Below are positions 50,968 to 59,287 of a stretch of 64,000 bases of DNA, in pieces. Below the pieces are notes generated by a model. That model had not been told where the DNA came from, did not search any database, and saw nothing but the letters and a program-made list of their open reading frames with translations. The stretch is taken from positions 63,305 to 127,304 of the forward strand of contig NZ_JAHCMB010000241.1 in assembly GCF_019904155.1 (NCBI RefSeq), written 5' to 3'. Position 1 is the first letter of the stretch, and each line of letters starts with the position of its first letter. The DNA is from Paenibacillus sinensis. Its GTDB lineage: Bacteria > Bacillota > Bacilli > Paenibacillales > Paenibacillaceae. The position numbers and the translations under genes were made by a program.

Positions 50968-51291
50968 ATGAAAATTGTTGCGGTTACCTCATGTCCTTCG
51001 GGAGTGGCTCATACTTATATGGCTGCTGAAGCTTTGAAAATTTCCGGCAAGAAGGCCGGAGCGGAGGTGCGCGTCGAAACCCAGGGCGGATCGGGCATTG
51101 AGGATGCGCTAACGGCCAAGGAGATTGAAGCAGCCGACTTTGTCGTACTGACCAAAGATATCTCCATCAAGGGAGAGGAACGGTTCCAGGGCAAGATGGT
51201 GGTCCGGGTAGCAGTAGCCGATGCGGTGAAGAAATCGGATCAGATTATCGGCAAGCTCCGTGAAAAATATGAGCAGCTGAACGCCAAGTGA
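50968..51291 (+). CDS. PTS EIIB component, fructose family
   Basis: A 107-residue phosphotransfer domain. Active-site Cys9 is in VAVTSCPSGVAHTYMAAEAL, the hallmark of EIIB-Fru. AGAAAGGTTGG precedes the ATG. It receives phosphate from the EIIA and passes it to sugar held by EIIC. It is the last gene of the regulator-IIA-IIC-IIB unit, 51 bp after IIC. No terminator with a good T-run was seen on the plus strand after it. Confidence 0.95.
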   Translation: MKIVAVTSCPSGVAHTYMAAEALKISGKKAGAEVRVETQGGSGIEDALTAKEIEAADFVVLTKDISIKGEERFQGKMVVRVAVADAVKKSDQIIGKLREKYEQLNAK

Positions 51292-51390
51292 GTTCGTTAT
51301 AGGAAAGAAGGGGTCCGAGCGGCTGCAAGCGTTATGCGGAATCCCGGCTTCAGCCGGAAGGCAGTGACTCCGATAGCGCCATCGCCGGTG

Positions 51391-51422
51391 AACCAAAAAA
51401 TCCCCGTTCCGAGGGAACGGGG
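51391..51422 (-). terminator. Terminator of the small hydrophobic-protein gene
   Basis: CCCCGTTCC and GGAACGGGG (51402-51422) around GAG; the minus-strand product ends in ATTTTTTGG. Confidence 0.85.
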
Positions 51423-51488
51423 AAGGGATAGTTTGAACACCGAGAGGGAGGGAACTGCGGGTAATGCTTGCGGCTGCGGCGTAGGATG

Positions 51489-51776
51489 CTAGAAATCGGA
51501 AGTGGCGATTTGGATGAAGCCGAAGACCGGGCCGGCGGCGGTAGCGAGCAGAGCGGCGACAAGAAGCAGTTTAACCGAGAGCGTCAGGCTGTTGCCAGCG
51601 GGAATCGTGTAGGTGATAACCGGAGCGTCGACGCGGGTGATGACCAGATTGACAGGGAAAGTGGAGTTGTTCTGTACAGTAACGGCTGCGTTGATTCCAC
51701 CTGCGAGATTCTCATAGTAGGATTTGCCGACGCCTGTTGCGAGATTGAAGAACTGCTGCGGTAACAGAATAGCCAT
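51489..51776 (-). CDS. Small beta-rich hydrophobic protein, uncharacterised
   Basis: A 95-residue protein. The ATG at 51776 follows AAAGGAGGT with good spacing; the longer frame to 51821 is not supported. After MAILLPQQFFNLATGVGKSYYENL comes an alternating beta pattern (INAAVTVQNNSTFPVNLVITRV and TYTIPAGNSLTLSV), then a hydrophobic Ala/Leu run (about 67-83) and a short end. The strand-PAGNS-strand pattern loosely recalls small self-assembling surface or spore-appendage subunits (DUF3992/Ena-like), but this is a guess. It has its own strong ribosome binding site and terminator, so it is probably made in quantity. Confidence 0.75.
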   Translation of the reverse strand: MAILLPQQFFNLATGVGKSYYENLAGGINAAVTVQNNSTFPVNLVITRVDAPVITYTIPAGNSLTLSVKLLLVAALLATAAGPVFGFIQIATSDF

Positions 51777-51907
51777 CTCGGAATACCTCCTTTGCTGTTT
51801 GATAGTACATGGTATGCTCAAAATCTAGCAAAGCGGCGACGAATGGCATAGCTTGTTCGCACATTTTGATAGAAAGGGTATTCCGCTGAGTTTCCCTTCC
51901 TGACGAA

Positions 51908-51947
51908 AAAGCCCCCAATCCCTTTACAGCAAGGGATTGGGGGCTTT
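51908..51947 (-). terminator. Terminator of the mqnBD unit
   Basis: A 17-bp perfect stem, AAAGCCCCCAATCCCTT and its complement, around a 6-nt loop, followed on the minus strand by TTTTTCG. Confidence 0.9.
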
Positions 51948-52013
51948 GCAGGCTTTGCACTGATTCGCTATTGCGCCATCAGTGAGGTCATTACCCGGTG
52001 TAAAAGTAAGAGG

Positions 52014-52865
52014 CTAGCGAAGAAGCGCCGGGTCGATCCGGGGAACAAGCCCTTCAGCGGCCGCACGGTCCAGCAGGCTGGAAATGGCATTATATCCGCT
52101 ATCGCCCAGCTCCATCGTAAAATCGTTCACATAGAGGTCGATATGTGATCTGGCCACCTGCGGCGACAGCTCCTGCGCGTGGCTCAGCACGTAATCCTGC
52201 GAGGCTTCCGGGTGATCCCACGCATAGCGCAGCGATGCCTGAATCCAGCCGCTGACAGCTCCGGCGTCCAGGTCCCGGCGGGCGATAATGGCGCCGAGCG
52301 GGATCGGAAGTCCCGTATCGGTCTCCCACCAGCTTCCCAAATCTACGAGCATATGAAGGCCGTAAGTAGAGTAGGTGAAGCGGGCCTCGTGGATGACCAG
52401 TCCCGCGTCGATGATGCCGTCTCTCACAGCCGGCATGATTTCGTGGAACGGCATGACGACGATCTCGCCCACTCCGCCCGGAACATGGCTGGCCGCCCAT
52501 AGGCGGAACAGCAAATAGGCAGTGGAGCGTTCGCTCGGCACGGCGACCCGCCGCCTTGACAGCTCTTCCGGACGACAGATGGCGCCTGCTCCGCCGCTTG
52601 TCAGCAGCAGCGGGCCGCAGCCCCGGCCAAGCGCGCCTCCGCAGGGCAGGAGCTTGTACCGCTCCAGCACCCAGGGCAGAGCGGCATAGGATATCTTGAG
52701 CACCTCCGGCCCCGCGCCTTCGGCGGCGAGGCCGTTGGTGATGTCGATATCGGCATAGGTTACGTTCAGCTTGGGCGCACCGGGAATAAGCCCGGCGGCC
52801 CAGGCGTGAAAGACAAACGTATCATTGGGGCATGGCGAGTAAGCAATATTCAATTCTGCGGTCAT
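52014..52865 (-). CDS. mqnD: 1,4-dihydroxy-6-naphthoate synthase
   Basis: A 283-residue enzyme of the futalosine route to menaquinone; it converts cyclic dehypoxanthine futalosine to 1,4-dihydroxy-6-naphthoate. The fold is periplasmic-binding-protein-like. Signatures are LNIAYSPCPNDTFVFHAW at the start, DIDITNGLA, KISYAALPWVLERYKLLPCGGALGRGCGPLLL (about 60-92, given by position) and DAGLVIHEARFTYSTYGL (about 150-167). It overlaps mqnB by 4 bp (ATGA) and is co-transcribed with it. The cytosolic product feeds respiratory menaquinone. Confidence 0.96.
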   Translation of the reverse strand: MTAELNIAYSPCPNDTFVFHAWAAGLIPGAPKLNVTYADIDITNGLAAEGAGPEVLKISYAALPWVLERYKLLPCGGALGRGCGPLLLTSGGAGAICRPEELSRRRVAVPSERSTAYLLFRLWAASHVPGGVGEIVVMPFHEIMPAVRDGIIDAGLVIHEARFTYSTYGLHMLVDLGSWWETDTGLPIPLGAIIARRDLDAGAVSGWIQASLRYAWDHPEASQDYVLSHAQELSPQVARSHIDLYVNDFTMELGDSGYNAISSLLDRAAAEGLVPRIDPALLR

Positions 52866-53578
52866 TTCAGCACCTCCGATAGTATGGGCCCGGCGGCGGC
52901 GAGGGCGGCAAGCGCCTCGCCGATCCGCCAGGCGTCCCGGTCGCGCGGCCCGACCGGGTTCGAAATGGCGCGAATCTCCAGCACCGGGAGATTCAGCGCC
53001 GCTGCGGCTGCGGCAACTCCGCAGCCTTCCATGGCCTCGGCGGCCGCGCCGGGTACGCGCGCCGAGAGAGCGGCGGCCGTCTCAGCCGTGCCGGTCGCCG
53101 TCGAGACTGTGAGCACAGGTCCCGTGCTCACAGGGAGGCCCGCCGCTTCAAGCGCGGCGGCGAGCCTTGCCCCCCGGCCGGTGTCGGCCGGGTAGCGCAC
53201 GCGGCCGAAGCCGAGCTCGTCGGCGCGGCGGAAGCCTTCTGCCGTCTCGGCTCCGAGATCGGCGAAGATCAGCTCGCTGGCTACGACCAGCGAGCCTACG
53301 GCGGCGCGGCCGGGGAAGCCGCCGCCGATGCCGGCGCTGACGACGCAGGCATAGCGTCCGGCGCCGGCGGCAAGGGCCGCGGCCGTGCCGGCGGCTGCTG
53401 CGGCCGGACCTGCCCCGGCCGCGATTACGGTGAAGCCGGGCGCGCCGCCGAGCCCGCGCATGACGGCGTCCGCTTCCGCTTCCACCGCCGTGACGATCAG
53501 GACGCCGGCCTCAGGCTCCAGCCTGCTATCGGACGGCTGCCCGATATAGTCCGGGCGGGGCCCCTTGGCATCGTTCAT
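52862..53578 (-). CDS. mqnB: Futalosine hydrolase
   Basis: A 238-residue nucleosidase of the MTA/SAH nucleosidase fold. It removes hypoxanthine from futalosine to give dehypoxanthine futalosine. It shows GVLIVTAVEAEADAVMRGLGG at the start, VVSAGIGGGFPGRAAVGSLVVASELIFADLGAE (about 90-122, by position), and AEAMEGCGVAAAAAALNLPVLEIRAISNPVGPRD (about 185-218, by position). The frame continues to 53698, but ATG 53578 follows GAAGGAGG. The coding DNA is extremely GC-rich. With mqnD it provides two steps; mqnA, mqnC and mqnE-type functions must be elsewhere. Confidence 0.94.
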   Translation of the reverse strand: MNDAKGPRPDYIGQPSDSRLEPEAGVLIVTAVEAEADAVMRGLGGAPGFTVIAAGAGPAAAAAGTAAALAAGAGRYACVVSAGIGGGFPGRAAVGSLVVASELIFADLGAETAEGFRRADELGFGRVRYPADTGRGARLAAALEAAGLPVSTGPVLTVSTATGTAETAAALSARVPGAAAEAMEGCGVAAAAAALNLPVLEIRAISNPVGPRDRDAWRIGEALAALAAAGPILSEVLK

Positions 53579-53702
53579 CAACAAAGCCTCCTTCGGCTCA
53601 TTCTTTCTATAAATAAATAGATGCATAATGGTTGCATTTCGAAGAAAAGGATACACCCCTTTGCCGGGCAAGGTCAATTTAGCATAAATTTTAAACAAGG
53701 TG

Positions 53703-53749
53703 TTGACAATAGAAATAACGGGGTGTATATTTATCTTAAGTTAAAGATA
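53703..53749 (+). promoter_or_regulatory. mhqR promoter with MhqR-type operator
   Basis: TTGACA (53703-53708), a 17-bp spacer and TATATT (53726-53731) are followed by TATCTT-AAGTTA-AAGATA (53732-53749), which covers the start site. The ATCT...AGAT dyad resembles the known Bacillus MhqR box, and a near copy lies upstream of mhqP. Autorepression is the obvious reading. Confidence 0.8.
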
Positions 53750-53784
53750 ATTAATTCAAAGATAAATGGCGGAGGTGAGAGGGA

Positions 53785-54261
53785 ATGAGCGAAGCAAATG
53801 AGAAGCAGGTTGTAGCCGAAGAGACAAGCGGCCGGGATGAGGCGGCATCGCTTAAGCTATTTGTCGTATTGTCCAAAGCTTACCGGAGCCTGATGGACCG
53901 GGCGGTCAAGGACATGAAGAGCCACGGGCTGTCCTCCGCCGAGTTCATGGTGCTGGAGGTGCTGTACCACCGTACCCGAATCCCGCTCCAGCAGATCGGC
54001 GAGAAGATTCTCGTGACAAGTGGAAGCATCACCTACAATATCGATAAGCTAGAGAAGAAGGGGCTGCTGAAACGCGTGCCGTGCAGTGAGGACCGCCGCG
54101 TAACCTATGCCGAGATTACCGGAGAGGGCCGGGCGCTGTTCGACGAAATCTTTCCGAAGCATGTGGCGACGCTGCATGAAATGATGGGCGGACTGGATAC
54201 GGCGGAGAAGGAGCAGGCGATCGGGATGTTAAAGCGTCTCGGCAAAGGGGCCGGCGCTTAG
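53785..54261 (+). CDS. mhqR: MarR-family repressor of quinone/electrophile resistance
   Basis: A 158-residue MarR protein: SLKLFVVLSKAYRSLMDRAVKDMKSHGLSSAEFMVLEVLYH (about 22-62, by position), recognition region ILVTSGSITYNIDKLEKKGLLKR (about 80-102) and wing CSEDRRVTYAEIT. In Bacillus, MhqR represses mhqNOP, mhqED and azoR2 and is released by quinones. The neighbours here are mhqP, mhqO and mhqD homologues with the same operator, which makes the assignment strong. The N-terminal 20 residues are a polar extension. GGAGGTGAGAGGG precedes the ATG. Confidence 0.9.
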   Translation: MSEANEKQVVAEETSGRDEAASLKLFVVLSKAYRSLMDRAVKDMKSHGLSSAEFMVLEVLYHRTRIPLQQIGEKILVTSGSITYNIDKLEKKGLLKRVPCSEDRRVTYAEITGEGRALFDEIFPKHVATLHEMMGGLDTAEKEQAIGMLKRLGKGAGA

Positions 54262-54388
54262 CAGGCCGCATATGCGGCCTAAGGATAAGGTCCCGTGAAA
54301 CGCTAGGTTGCATGGGACCAGCGGAATCCCGCCTGGAATGAAGACAGACTGACGGCGGATAGCGAGAAAGGCTTTCTTTTTTGCCTAA

Positions 54389-54420
54389 TATCTTAAAGTA
54401 AAGATTATTAAATCAAAGAG
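54389..54420 (+). promoter_or_regulatory. MhqR-type operator upstream of mhqP-O-D
   Basis: TATCTTAAAGTAAAGATT (54389-54406), plus ATTAAATCAAAGA (54402-54416 region), closely copies the mhqR operator and its flank (53732-53763). It overlaps a possible TAATAT -10 (54386-54391), placing the repressor over the polymerase site. Confidence 0.75.
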
Positions 54421-54437
54421 AATGGAGACGATCTAAA

Positions 54438-54833
54438 ATGGTAAGTGTAGGATTATTGCTGATTCGGTTATTTATTGGTATTGCGTTTATCGGTCATGGG
54501 GCTCAGAAGCTGTTCGGCTGGTTCGGCGGTTACGGACCTAAGGGAACGGGCGGCTGGATGGAATCCGTCGGCATCAAGCCCGGCGTGGCGATGGCGGTGC
54601 TGGCAGGCGTGCTGGAGCTGGGCGGGGGACTGCTGCTGGCGCTCGGATTGTTCACTCCGGTCGGAGCCGTGATGCTGGTTCTGGCGATGGCGGGAGCGCT
54701 GAAGGTTCATGCCGGCAACGGCTTCTGGGCTACAGCGAACGGTTATGAATACCCGCTTACGCTGCTTGTAGTCGCAGCTGCCATCGCGCTCTCGGGTCCG
54801 GGCTCGCTGTCTCTGGATCATCTGCTGTTCTAA
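54438..54833 (+). CDS. mhqP: DoxX-family membrane protein
   Basis: A 131-residue protein with four hydrophobic helices. The DoxX start LLLIRLFIGIAFIGHGAQKLFGWFGGYG (about 5-32, by position) and GGGLLLALGLFTPVGAVMLVLAMAGALKVH are diagnostic. MhqP in Bacillus subtilis belongs to the quinone-induced mhqNOP operon; DoxX proteins associate with thiol or oxidant defence at the membrane. RBS AATGGAGACG precedes the ATG. It is the first gene of the mhqP-O-D unit behind the operator. Confidence 0.9.
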   Translation: MVSVGLLLIRLFIGIAFIGHGAQKLFGWFGGYGPKGTGGWMESVGIKPGVAMAVLAGVLELGGGLLLALGLFTPVGAVMLVLAMAGALKVHAGNGFWATANGYEYPLTLLVVAAAIALSGPGSLSLDHLLF

Positions 54834-54874
54834 TTTAATCATGTGGCCATCGGGCCGGAAAAGGGGAATAAATC

Positions 54875-55825
54875 ATGAAGCTTCAAACAGCTGGCATTCA
54901 TCATATTACGGCGTTCGTGCAAGACGCGCAGCGCAATGCGGACTTCTATGCAGGCATTCTGGGACTTCGTCTGGTGAAAAAAACAATCAACTTCGACGCT
55001 CCCGAGGTCTATCATCTGTACTTCGGCAATGAGGCCGGAGCGCCGGGCACGATCATTACCTTCTTCCCGTCTCCTGTGGGGCGTAAGGGCCGGATCGGCA
55101 GCGGGCAGGTTGGCGTAACGGTGTATGCGGTCCCCGTCGGCTCACTCTCCTTCTGGGAGGAACGGCTGAATGCTTATGACATTCCGGTTACGAAAACCCA
55201 GCGGATCGGCGAGACGTACTTGTCGCTGGCCGATTATGACGGCCTGCGTATTGAACTGGTCGAACGCGAGGAAGGCCCGCTGAGCACCTGGTCGTTCGGC
55301 GGCGTCCCGGCTGAGCACGCCATCAAGGGATTCGGCGGGGCTGTGCTGTACAGTGCAGCTCCTGCGAGCACCGCGGATGCACTCGTGCACACGCTTGGCT
55401 TTGAACGTGTAGCTGCCGGAGACGGGTATGTACGCTTCCGGTCAGCGGGTCCTCTGGGCAATGTGGTCGATATCAAGACCGATCCGTTGCCGCTCGGCGC
55501 CGGAGGAAGCGGCACCGTGCACCATATCGCCTGGCGGGCGAAGGATGATGCGGAGCAGCTGGAATGGCAGGATTTCGTGGCAAGCCGGGGCTTCCACCCG
55601 ACACCGGTTCAGGACCGTCAATACTTTAACGCGATCTACTTCCGCGAGTCGGGCGGCATCCTGTTCGAAATCGCGACCGATCCGCCCGGATTCGCCAATG
55701 ACGAAGAGCCGGATAAGCTCGGACAGAAGCTTATGCTCCCGTCCTGGTATGAGCCGCATCGCGCGGCGATCGAGAGCAATCTGGCGCCCTTTACGGTGCG
55801 CGAGCTGGAGGTGAAGCGTCAATGA
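54875..55825 (+). CDS. mhqO: Ring-cleaving dioxygenase (VOC/glyoxalase fold)
   Basis: A 316-residue two-module vicinal-oxygen-chelate metalloenzyme closely resembling Bacillus MhqO. TAGIHHITAFVQDAQRNADFY at the start supplies the first metal His; HLYFGNEAGAPGTIITFFPSP and ALVHTLGFERVAAGDGYVRF follow; the second module has TVHHIAWRAKDDAEQ (metal His near 211) and GGILFEIATDPPGFA (metal Glu near 265). It is thought to open hydroquinone-type rings during quinone detoxification. It overlaps mhqD by 4 bp (ATGA). Confidence 0.94.
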   Translation: MKLQTAGIHHITAFVQDAQRNADFYAGILGLRLVKKTINFDAPEVYHLYFGNEAGAPGTIITFFPSPVGRKGRIGSGQVGVTVYAVPVGSLSFWEERLNAYDIPVTKTQRIGETYLSLADYDGLRIELVEREEGPLSTWSFGGVPAEHAIKGFGGAVLYSAAPASTADALVHTLGFERVAAGDGYVRFRSAGPLGNVVDIKTDPLPLGAGGSGTVHHIAWRAKDDAEQLEWQDFVASRGFHPTPVQDRQYFNAIYFRESGGILFEIATDPPGFANDEEPDKLGQKLMLPSWYEPHRAAIESNLAPFTVRELEVKRQ

Positions 55826-56430
55826 TTCATATCTTCAAGCCCGGAAGCGATGCTTCGAAGCCGACTCTCGTCCTGTTCCACGGAACTGGCGGCAATGAGC
55901 GGGACCTGCTCCCGCTTGGCGAGATGCTGTCACCGGGATCGGCCCTCCTGGGCATTCGGGGCAATGTGTCGGAGAACGGGATGCCCCGCTTCTTCCGCCG
56001 CCTGGCGGAAGGGGTGTTCGACGAGGAGGATATTGTCTTCCGGACACATGAAGTGAAGCAGTTTCTGGATGAGGCTGCGGCCAAGTACAATCTGGACGCA
56101 TCCAATCTGACGGCTGTCGGCTATTCCAATGGAGCCAATATCGCGGGCAGTCTGCTGATGCATTACGGCAGCCTCTTCTCATCGGCGGTGCTGCTGCACC
56201 CGATGGTTCCGCTGCGCGGCATGAACCTGCCCTCTCTTGAAGGGACGCCGGTCTTCATCGGCGCCGGCCTCAATGATCCGTTGATCCGTAAGGAGGAGAC
56301 GGAGGAGCTTCAGGGGCTTCTCGAAGGAGCGGGCGCGGAAGTAACCGTTCACTGGGGCAATCAGGGCCACCGGCTGAGCGCCGCCGAAGCCGAAGCGGCC
56401 CGGCTGTGGCTGGAGCGCCGGAACCGCTGA
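55822..56430 (+). CDS. mhqD: Alpha/beta-hydrolase, MhqD-type carboxylesterase
   Basis: A 202-residue serine hydrolase. LVLFHGTGGNERDLLPLGEML (about 15-35, HGTGG oxyanion motif), GMPRFFRRLAEGVFDEEDI, the nucleophile elbow AVGYSNGANIAG (Ser near 101), the acid at GAGLNDPLI (about Asp153) and the base at GNQGHRLS (His near 183) form a complete triad. It is a homologue of Bacillus MhqD, induced by methylhydroquinone and catechol. It is the last gene of the MhqR-controlled unit and is translationally coupled to mhqO. Confidence 0.93.
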   Translation: MIHIFKPGSDASKPTLVLFHGTGGNERDLLPLGEMLSPGSALLGIRGNVSENGMPRFFRRLAEGVFDEEDIVFRTHEVKQFLDEAAAKYNLDASNLTAVGYSNGANIAGSLLMHYGSLFSSAVLLHPMVPLRGMNLPSLEGTPVFIGAGLNDPLIRKEETEELQGLLEGAGAEVTVHWGNQGHRLSAAEAEAARLWLERRNR

Positions 56431-56555
56431 GCCGCTATGCGATCGAGCGGTGAGGCCATTGAGCCCCTGAAGCGATCGAGCCGCCGGGCTGCCCGGGCAG
56501 CATCTCAAGCGGTGCTGGCCCATCCGGGGCCTGGAAGTCCAGGCCCGTTAATATA

Positions 56556-56600
56556 AAAAGAACGCAGACAAGGGACAGCTTGCCCCGAGTCTGCGTTTTT
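56556..56600. terminator. Bidirectional terminator after mhqD
   Basis: AACGCAGAC (56561-56569) pairs with GTCTGCGTT (56589-56597), with A-rich and T-rich flanks. The 56431-56728 gap otherwise shows no gene. Confidence 0.82.
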
Positions 56601-56728
56601 GCGTGTGTCTGCAAGGGTTGGTACATGATTATGATGGAACTGCTTATGAGGCTGTGGCGGCTGTGGTAGCGGCTTGGGAGGTCGGCAGTCCGGGTATAGT
56701 GGACTTGTGGCGCTGCTGACAGGCCGCT

Positions 56729-59089
56729 TCAAGCCGTTCCTTTTTCCCTGGAGTCCATCCAGTCGAGCAGCATATCCAGCGGCAGCGGCCGGCTGAAAAA
56801 GTAGCCCTGCACGGCGTCACAGTCCAATGCCCGAAGAACTTCGGCCTGACCGGCGGTCTCCACGCCTTCGGCGACAACCTGCTGGTTCAGGCTGTGAGCC
56901 ATCACAATCATCGCCTGGACAATGTTGCGGGCATTGGAATTGCCGTCAATCCCGTCAATCATGGACTTGTCGATTTTAAATACCTGGAACGGCAGGCTTT
57001 GAATAACCGAGAAGGTCGAATAGCCGGTGCCGAAGTCGTCCATCGCCAATTGAATGCCCATGTCGGCCAGCTCGCGGAACTGCCGCAGCTGCTGCTCCCT
57101 CTGAACCATATGGGTGCTCTCTGTTACCTCCAGCTGCAGGAGCCGGGGCGGGTACCCGGTTTCGGCAAGAATGGCCTTCAGGTCCTCCACATAATCGCCG
57201 GCCGCCAGCTCTTTATTGGATACATTGACAGAGATCGCAAGCTCATCTCTTCCCGCTTGGAGCCAGGAGCTTCCTATCCGGCAAGCTTTCTCCAGAACCC
57301 GCCGTCCGAGCGGCACGATAAGTCCCGATTCTTCCGCATAGGGGATGAACACGGAGGGGGGCAGAACCGACCCGTCCGGCTGAATCCAGCGGACCAGGGC
57401 TTCCACGCCCCAAATCCCCCCGGTTGCCAAGTCGATCTGAGGCTGAAAATACAGTCTGAACCGGTTCTCCCTCAAAGCGCCCTTTATCTCCTGGCCGAGT
57501 ATTAAACGGTTTTCCTGCCTATGTTTAAGCTCCTCCGTGAACATGCGGTACTGTCCGCGGCCGTGCCGCTTGGCCTCATTTAGCGCCAAATCGGCGTATT
57601 GAAGCAGCTGCTCCGGGCTAGAGGCGTACGGCCGGGACAGGCAGATGCCAATACTGGCCGACACGGTAAACGACTCTTGCATATAGACAAAAGGCTCTTT
57701 CAATCCTTTAAAAATGGCTACACAGGTCTCTTCGGCAATCTCCCGCTGAGTCCCTTTGAACAGGAGCGCGAATTCATCTCCGCCCAATCGGGATATGAGC
57801 CGGGCCGATGCGGCGCTCCGCGAAAGGACACATCCGACATGCTGCAGCAGCAGGTCGCCGACATGATGCCCCCGGGCATCGTTCAGGTCTTTGAAGTAAT
57901 CAAGATCAAGTTGAATCAGACTGACAGTTTCTCCGTCCTGCTCCCCCATCGCCAGCAGATCCGAGAGCGCCTCCTGAAATTTTCTGCGGTTGCCAAGGCC
58001 GGTCAGCGGATCGTTGTAGGCCATGTAGATGATGCGTTCCTCCGCCTTGATGTGGTCTGTTATGTCCCGTATCAATACGTATTCAAAGGGCTCTCCGCCC
58101 GACTCGATCCTTTCGTGCTCGGTCTGGAGGATTCGGGGCTTGCTGCCGGATACCGAGGTTATCCGGAAGTTCTCCTTATCCCGGTCCCCCGCAAGGCTGC
58201 CTTGTTCATAGGGAGGGGCCAGCCGCTCAAATTTCTGGTGCAGGAAGTCAGCCTCCCGCAGTCCGAACAGCGTCAGCGCGGCGGAATTGGCCTCGATGAT
58301 TCGTCCGTACCGGTTCAGCAGCACGATGGCGATGGGGGAACGGTCGTACAGCACCTTGTATTTTCGTTCGATGGTAGGCAGAAGCTCGTAGCGGACCATC
58401 CCGTAACGGATCATGAAGGCGAACAGAATCAAGCCAAGCGTGCTCGGTTCAGGCATGTTGAAGCTTTCGGAGGTCATAAAATATGGGTTGAAGCTGACGA
58501 GCCCTATACCGGAGATCCCGCCGTAGAGATATGCCAGCAGAAGCAGTCGCAGCTGTTTGCGTTTTTGGGTTAGCCCGCTGCGTTTTACATAGGTCATGCC
58601 CTGATAGAGAAAGTAGAGGCAGGCGCCAAACGTATAGACCGCCGATACCATCACGGCATTGAATGCTGCGGGGCTTGGCATCACATCGGTCCACGGCCCC
58701 CTTTGTGTGACGTCGACATACACATAGGAGGAGGGCATAATCAGAAACAAGGCGCAGAATGCAGGCGAATAGCCGAATAATACAATTCGTGCCCTTGACC
58801 AATGATCAAAACGGTCCGTCATTCGCATAATGAGATGTATCGAAAATGACATCATTAATAAGGCCGGGACCAGCTTCATCCAGATCGTTACGGCCGGGGC
58901 AAATTCGGCCGGGATCAGATTGATCAGCGCATCGGCCAGAAAGAATACCATGATCGTGTAGAACAATCCGGAATAAAGCCGGTTCAGGGCGGTGCGGTTG
59001 CGAAGACCGGTCTCGACCGCAATATAAAAGAAGAACCCTGTCGGAATCATGAAGCATAGCAGGGAAAGCAGATACAGCCAACCGGACAT
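56729..59089 (-). CDS. 7TM-PAS-GGDEF-EAL cyclic-di-GMP protein
   Basis: A 786-residue protein. N-terminal seven helices (about 1-225, 7TM sensor type), a PAS module (about 255-350; VLLNRYGRIIEANSAALTLFG), GGDEF (about 355-525; AYNDPLTGLGNRRKF and RLGGDEFALLF) and EAL (about 530-780; GVEALVRWIQPDG, EVTESTHM, DDFGTGYSTFSVIQSLP, KIDKSMIDGID, AEGVETAGQ). Both active-site motif sets are present. The frame opens at 59128, but ATG 59089 stands 7 nt after GAGGTG and begins the first helix properly. Monocistronic. Confidence 0.93.
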   Translation of the reverse strand: MSGWLYLLSLLCFMIPTGFFFYIAVETGLRNRTALNRLYSGLFYTIMVFFLADALINLIPAEFAPAVTIWMKLVPALLMMSFSIHLIMRMTDRFDHWSRARIVLFGYSPAFCALFLIMPSSYVYVDVTQRGPWTDVMPSPAAFNAVMVSAVYTFGACLYFLYQGMTYVKRSGLTQKRKQLRLLLLAYLYGGISGIGLVSFNPYFMTSESFNMPEPSTLGLILFAFMIRYGMVRYELLPTIERKYKVLYDRSPIAIVLLNRYGRIIEANSAALTLFGLREADFLHQKFERLAPPYEQGSLAGDRDKENFRITSVSGSKPRILQTEHERIESGGEPFEYVLIRDITDHIKAEERIIYMAYNDPLTGLGNRRKFQEALSDLLAMGEQDGETVSLIQLDLDYFKDLNDARGHHVGDLLLQHVGCVLSRSAASARLISRLGGDEFALLFKGTQREIAEETCVAIFKGLKEPFVYMQESFTVSASIGICLSRPYASSPEQLLQYADLALNEAKRHGRGQYRMFTEELKHRQENRLILGQEIKGALRENRFRLYFQPQIDLATGGIWGVEALVRWIQPDGSVLPPSVFIPYAEESGLIVPLGRRVLEKACRIGSSWLQAGRDELAISVNVSNKELAAGDYVEDLKAILAETGYPPRLLQLEVTESTHMVQREQQLRQFRELADMGIQLAMDDFGTGYSTFSVIQSLPFQVFKIDKSMIDGIDGNSNARNIVQAMIVMAHSLNQQVVAEGVETAGQAEVLRALDCDAVQGYFFSRPLPLDMLLDWMDSREKGTA

Positions 59090-59287
59090 AGCAGCACACC
59101 TCGCAGATAAGGCTGAATCACTGGACAAGCTCTACTGTCTATATCGTCTTTTTGTATGGAAGAATGGATAGAAAGATAACAATTTTTGTTAATCTTTTTA
59201 CATAGCATTTATGCTCAGTGGTCTTCTGACTCCAGATAAGGGTTGAGCATTGATAACGGCAGGGAAGCAGGGATGAGATATGACGCA

